Shown piece after piece: positions 57,839 to 61,026 of a DNA stretch of 61,026 bases. The DNA is from JANYJA01 sp038229055 (GTDB lineage: Bacteria; Acidobacteriota; Terriglobia; Bryobacterales; Bryobacteraceae). The number at the start of each line of letters is the position of its first letter. Position 1 is the first letter of the stretch. The stretch is from assembly GCA_038229055.1 (NCBI GenBank), contig JBBROU010000011.1, positions 1 to 61,026 of the forward strand, in the 5' to 3' direction. The position numbers were made by a program, and so were the translations under genes. Below the pieces are notes generated by a model that had not been told where the DNA came from, ran no database searches, and worked only from the letters and a program-made list of their open reading frames with translations.

Positions 57839-58888
57839 ATGCATCCGCTCTTCTCCAGCCGCGCAGCGTTCATTTTCTATTGGTGCACGTGGATTCCATT
57901 GGGAGCAATGCTGGGTTTCATTCTCAGCTTCTCAGGCAATCTCTCCTGGCAGGAAGCGGCGGGGCTCACGACTCCAGTCACCCTGTTTCTCGCCTTCATC
58001 TGCCTGACCCCATGGTATTCGTGCCGGTTTCTTCCTTTGCGCTCCACGCCCGCTTGGAAACTGCTCACCAATCACGTGATGGCAGCCGTGGTTTCAAGCG
58101 CCGCCGTATTGGTGCTGGCACGTATCCTATCGGAGGTCCTCTCTAATTTCTTTCCCGATCTGATTCGAAAGTTCCCTTTGTTTGCGCCCTTGCTAGGCGG
58201 CATGGTGGTCCTGATCTACTTCCTTTCGATTGCCGTCCACTACATGGTGCTTGCTTTTCAATCGTCGCGCGATGCCGAGATGCTCGCGCGCGATGCCGAG
58301 CTCAAAGCCCTCAAGGCCCAGATCAATCCGCATTTCCTGTTCAACAGCCTGCACTCTATCAGCGCGCTCACCACCATCGACCCGGCCAAGGCGCGCGACA
58401 TGTGCATCCGGCTTTCAGATTTTTTGCGTCTCTCCCTACGGCTGGGTGAAGGCGGCGACATCCCTTTCGGCGAAGAACTCGCGCTTGCCCGCATTTATCT
58501 CGACGTCGAGCAAGTTCGTTTCGGCGACCGGCTGCGCGTGGTGCAGGACATCGATCCGGATTGCGCCGATTGTGAAATTCCTCCGCTGCTGGTGCAGCCG
58601 CTGGTGGAAAATGCAATAAAGCATGGGATTGCAACGATGGTGGACGGCGGCCAAATTTCAATGACAGGACACCGATCGCGCGATGCCATGCGCCTGGTCA
58701 TCGAGAATCCATTCGATCCCGAAGCTCCGGCGGCACGCAAGAGCGGCATCGGCCTGGCGAACGTCCGCAACCGGTTGCGCACCCGGTACGGCAATAACGC
58801 GAAACTCGATATCCAGGTCGAGTCGAACCTATACCGCGTCGTGCTCACTCTTCCCGTCGAGAGTGCGGCCCGGGAGGCCAGTGCATGA
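57839..58888 (+). CDS. LytS/YehU-type sensor histidine kinase
   Basis: A 349-residue membrane sensor kinase. About four membrane helices fill residues 1-140 (AFIFYWCTWIPLGAMLGFIL, VSSAAVLVLARILSEVL), with no large sensor domain. The His_kinase domain has LKAQINPHFLFNSLHSISAL with phospho-acceptor His165, followed by ATPase blocks PPLLVQPLVENAIKHGI and SGIGLANVRNRLRTRYG. This family normally phosphorylates LytTR regulators, as encoded by the next gene. The sensed signal is probably passed by the LiaF-like partner. The stop overlaps the next ATG (ATGA at 58885-58888). Confidence 0.93.
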   Translation: MHPLFSSRAAFIFYWCTWIPLGAMLGFILSFSGNLSWQEAAGLTTPVTLFLAFICLTPWYSCRFLPLRSTPAWKLLTNHVMAAVVSSAAVLVLARILSEVLSNFFPDLIRKFPLFAPLLGGMVVLIYFLSIAVHYMVLAFQSSRDAEMLARDAELKALKAQINPHFLFNSLHSISALTTIDPAKARDMCIRLSDFLRLSLRLGEGGDIPFGEELALARIYLDVEQVRFGDRLRVVQDIDPDCADCEIPPLLVQPLVENAIKHGIATMVDGGQISMTGHRSRDAMRLVIENPFDPEAPAARKSGIGLANVRNRLRTRYGNNAKLDIQVESNLYRVVLTLPVESAAREASA

Positions 58889-60525
58889 CGCCCGCGCTCG
58901 CCGCGGGCGACACCCTCGCGCATTACCAGATCGTCTCCCGCCTCGGGCAGGGCGGCATGGGGGAGGTCTACCTCGCAACCGACAGCAAGCTCGATCGCAG
59001 CGTCGCGATCAAAGTGCTGCCGCCGGCCGTGGCTCAGGACCATGAGTACATGGAGCGATTTGTGCGCGAGGCGCGCGCAGCGTCGGCGCTGAATCACCCC
59101 AACGTCGCGCACATTTACGAGATCGGCGAGGAGCGCGGGATTCAGTTCATCGCTATGGAATTCGTCGAAGGCGAGCCGCTCAATCGTCGCATTGAAGGCG
59201 GCCCGATGCCTGTGCGCGAAATCGCGGATATCGGCAGCCAGGTGGCCGACGCTCTCGATGCCGCGCACGCCAAAGGCATCGTTCACCGCGACATCAAGCC
59301 GGCCAATCTGCTGATTACTGCTCGCGGGCACGTCAAGGTGCTCGATTTCGGCTTGGCGAAAGTGACGGACACTTCTTATTCCAGGGGCGCCAGCCGCGCC
59401 GAGACCCGCTTCGTCTCCGCCGCCGGTGCGCTGCTTGGCACGGTGGATTACATGAGTCCCGAACAGGCGCTGGGCCGTTCAGTCGATGCTCGCAGCGATA
59501 TCTTCAGCCTCGGCGTAGTGCTGTATCAGATGGCCACCGGACGCATTCCGTTCGAAGGATCAACGGCGTCGGAGACGATCGCGCGCATTCTCAACCTGCA
59601 GCCCGAGGCAATGGCCCGCTTCAACTACGAACTGCCCGAAGAGATGGACCGCATCGTGCGCAAATGCCTCGAAAAAGACCGCGAACACCGGTATCAATCT
59701 TCGCGCGACTTGATGGTCGATCTAAAACACTTACTGCGCGAACCTTCTCCCTCCGCGCCGGCGCGCCTTGAGAGTTCAAAAATCCGCGCCGTGATCGTCG
59801 ACGATGAAATGCTTGCACGCCAGATCCTGCGCGAGTATCTGAAGGGCGAGCACGACATCGAGATCGTCGCCGAGTGTGCCAACGGCTTCGAGGCGGTCAA
59901 AGCCGTTGCGGAGCATAAACCCGATCTGGTGTTTCTGGACGTGCAGATGCCGAAGCTTGATGGTTTCGAAGTCTTGGAGCTGATCGATCGGGAGATCGCC
60001 GTGATCTTCGTCACCGCGTTCGATCAGTATGCGATGAAAGCCTTTGATGCGGCTGCGGTCGATTACTTGCTGAAGCCCTTCCGCATCGAGCGCCTGCAAA
60101 CGGCATTGCAGCGCGTGCGCAAACGTCTGGGTGAGCGTCAGCCCGCAATGCCCGCGGCCGAATTGAAGAATGCCGCCCGCGCGCCCGATCAATACGTGCA
60201 ACGCGTGGTTGTGAAGGATGGCGCGCGCGTCCACGTGATCGCCATCGACAAGCTGGACTACGCCGAAGCCCAAGACGATTACGTGTCGCTGCATAGCGAA
60301 AAAAACACGTATCTGAAGCAGCAGACCATTTCGAGCCTGGAAGCGTCGCTCGACCCCGCTAGATTTGTGCGCGTTCACCGGTCATTCATCGTGAACCTCG
60401 AGTGCGTCTCCAAGATTGAGCCTTATACCAAGGACACTCGCCTGGCGATCCTTAACGACGGCGCCCAAGTCCCCGTGAGCCGCGCCGGCTATGCGCGATT
60501 GCGGGAATTGATGAGCGGCGCGTAA
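58885..60525 (+). CDS. Ser/Thr kinase-receiver-LytTR fusion response regulator
   Basis: A single 546-residue protein with three complete parts. Residues about 12-285 are a Hanks-type Ser/Thr kinase with GQGGMGEVY loop, Lys43, HRDIKPANLL with Asp136, DFG at 154-156 and SPEQALG. Residues about 301-420 are a receiver domain with acidic Asp306/307, phospho-acceptor Asp352 in LVFLDVQMPKLDG, the Thr in FVTAFDQ, and LLKPFR. Residues about 435-546 are a LytTR DNA-binding domain (YAEAQDDYVSLHSEKNTYL, RFVRVHRSFIVNLECVSKI). All catalytic residues are intact, so it can phosphorylate, be phosphorylated by the coupled histidine kinase and bind DNA. It is translationally coupled to the sensor gene. Confidence 0.93.
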   Translation: MTPALAAGDTLAHYQIVSRLGQGGMGEVYLATDSKLDRSVAIKVLPPAVAQDHEYMERFVREARAASALNHPNVAHIYEIGEERGIQFIAMEFVEGEPLNRRIEGGPMPVREIADIGSQVADALDAAHAKGIVHRDIKPANLLITARGHVKVLDFGLAKVTDTSYSRGASRAETRFVSAAGALLGTVDYMSPEQALGRSVDARSDIFSLGVVLYQMATGRIPFEGSTASETIARILNLQPEAMARFNYELPEEMDRIVRKCLEKDREHRYQSSRDLMVDLKHLLREPSPSAPARLESSKIRAVIVDDEMLARQILREYLKGEHDIEIVAECANGFEAVKAVAEHKPDLVFLDVQMPKLDGFEVLELIDREIAVIFVTAFDQYAMKAFDAAAVDYLLKPFRIERLQTALQRVRKRLGERQPAMPAAELKNAARAPDQYVQRVVVKDGARVHVIAIDKLDYAEAQDDYVSLHSEKNTYLKQQTISSLEASLDPARFVRVHRSFIVNLECVSKIEPYTKDTRLAILNDGAQVPVSRAGYARLRELMSGA

Positions 60526-60605
60526 TTCGTAAAGTGGAATTCACGAATACCCGACTTGAAGTGGCTGTCATGAAATCGGAGTAAGATATTACGCGGACAA
60601 TATCA

Positions 60606-61026
60606 GTGCCGCTAAATATCCGTGTGTTTTTCGCATCGCCAAGCGACATGGTTGACGAACGCGATGCATTCAGAAGGTTGATTCGTGACATTAACGACGT
60701 TCTAGCGTTTCTAGCGCCGGAACGGCAACTCACAATAGAGTTACTTAGGTACGAAACCCACTCATACCCAGATGTTGGGCGCCCCCAGGACGTTATCAAC
60801 CGGCAGATACCGATTGATTACGACATTTTTGTGGGTGTAATGTGGAGCCGATGTGGAACACCGACCAATAACGAATCGAGCGGCTCTATCGAAGAATTCC
60901 GTCGCGCGTCCGAAATGCGCAGTAGGACTGGACATCTCCCTACAATCATGTTCTACTTTTGCGAACAGCCCATTCCCATACCAAGTCTGGCCGATCTAGA
61001 TCAGTTGTCGGGTGTGGTCAAGTTCA
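60606..61026 (+). CDS. DUF4062-like N-terminal domain protein (cut by window end)
   Basis: An open frame from GTG at 60606 runs without a stop to the window end (140 codons). Its start VPLNIRVFFASPSDMVDERD, then AFRRLIRDINDVLAF and INRQIPIDYDIFVGVMWSRC, is the DUF4062 pattern, a TIR-like fold often found at the N-terminus of large STAND/NACHT proteins in bacterial defence and signalling. The sequence is lower in GC than its neighbours (about 47% over 60721-60780 by hand count). The C-terminal part is missing, so the full domain order is not known. ATG at 60648 is an alternative start. Confidence 0.75.
   Translation, partial: MPLNIRVFFASPSDMVDERDAFRRLIRDINDVLAFLAPERQLTIELLRYETHSYPDVGRPQDVINRQIPIDYDIFVGVMWSRCGTPTNNESSGSIEEFRRASEMRSRTGHLPTIMFYFCEQPIPIPSLADLDQLSGVVKF

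Noticed and set aside
60526..60575. Small inverted repeat (ATTCGT with ACGAAT) after the fusion regulator gene as terminator
   Set aside because: The stem is only six AT-rich pairs and no T-run follows, so it is not convincing.
60452..60799. 115-residue minus-strand frame across the end of the fusion regulator gene
   Set aside because: It overlaps the conserved LytTR end and the DUF4062-like start on the other strand and has no domain of its own.

Overview
The window looks like chromosomal DNA from an acidobacterium of the Solibacter/Bryobacter type. This is an inference from gene content and style: GC-rich genes packed with ATGA or TAGTG overlaps, many secreted proteins with FN3, beta-helix or FecR-like modules, molybdenum hydroxylase subunits with a Tat signal, a multihaem cytochrome c, LpxD (a Gram-negative outer membrane) and a UGA-containing AhpD-like gene. 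I found no rRNA, tRNA, CRISPR array, IS element or prophage. Nearly all of the sequence is coding.

Layout. 1-5.7 kb: a decayed SGNH hydrolase, then a TetR-controlled tripartite efflux operon (TetR, DHA2-type MFS pump, TolC, HlyD/EmrA) with a perfect palindrome upstream of tetR. 5.8-11.2 kb: MtaB, small basic and RRM proteins, family-5 uracil-DNA glycosylase, an SDR oxidoreductase and a compact penicillin-binding transpeptidase. 11.4-15.7 kb: a tandem pair of secreted glycosidase-like proteins, each with three FN3 domains. 15.7-22 kb: MarC, pyruvate kinase, UppP, FtsK, a small membrane protein and a Uma2 nuclease. 22-26.7 kb: a DUF1326-like secreted protein and a periplasmic molybdenum hydroxylase operon with a small Cys-rich tail gene. 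26.9-30.6 kb: a broken toxin-antitoxin locus, LarE, NagA and IlvE. 30.6-39.7 kb: M48 protease, beta-helix protein, a FecR/DUF6600-like protein, M61 peptidase and an octahaem cytochrome c.

39.7-47 kb is a notable island. It starts with a probable AhpD-like selenoprotein (CPF-UGA plus a GGUC-loop hairpin) and a decayed SGNH gene. It continues with a polyphosphate-flavoured set: Ppx/GppA-HD and a CHAD domain split over two overlapping genes on one strand; on the other, two tandem thymidylate-kinase-like proteins (one with Arg for the P-loop Lys), SixA and a DUF2252 kinase-like protein. 47-53.3 kb holds PhhB, gamma-glutamyltransferase, LpxD, a P-loop protein, an orphan HicB and a heparinase II/III-like lyase.

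53.4-60.5 kb is the most interesting part: an envelope-stress supercluster. A YbjN/chaperone-like protein, PspA/IM30, a DUF4178-like membrane protein and a coiled-coil membrane protein are followed by two LiaF-like proteins, a LytS-type histidine kinase and a single protein joining a Ser/Thr kinase, a receiver domain and a LytTR DNA-binding domain. It recalls the Firmicute LiaIH-LiaFSR logic (PspA family effector, LiaF, sensor, regulator), but with unrelated signalling parts and a fused kinase-regulator. The right edge cuts a lower-GC gene with a DUF4062-like N-terminus, possibly the start of a defence-type protein.
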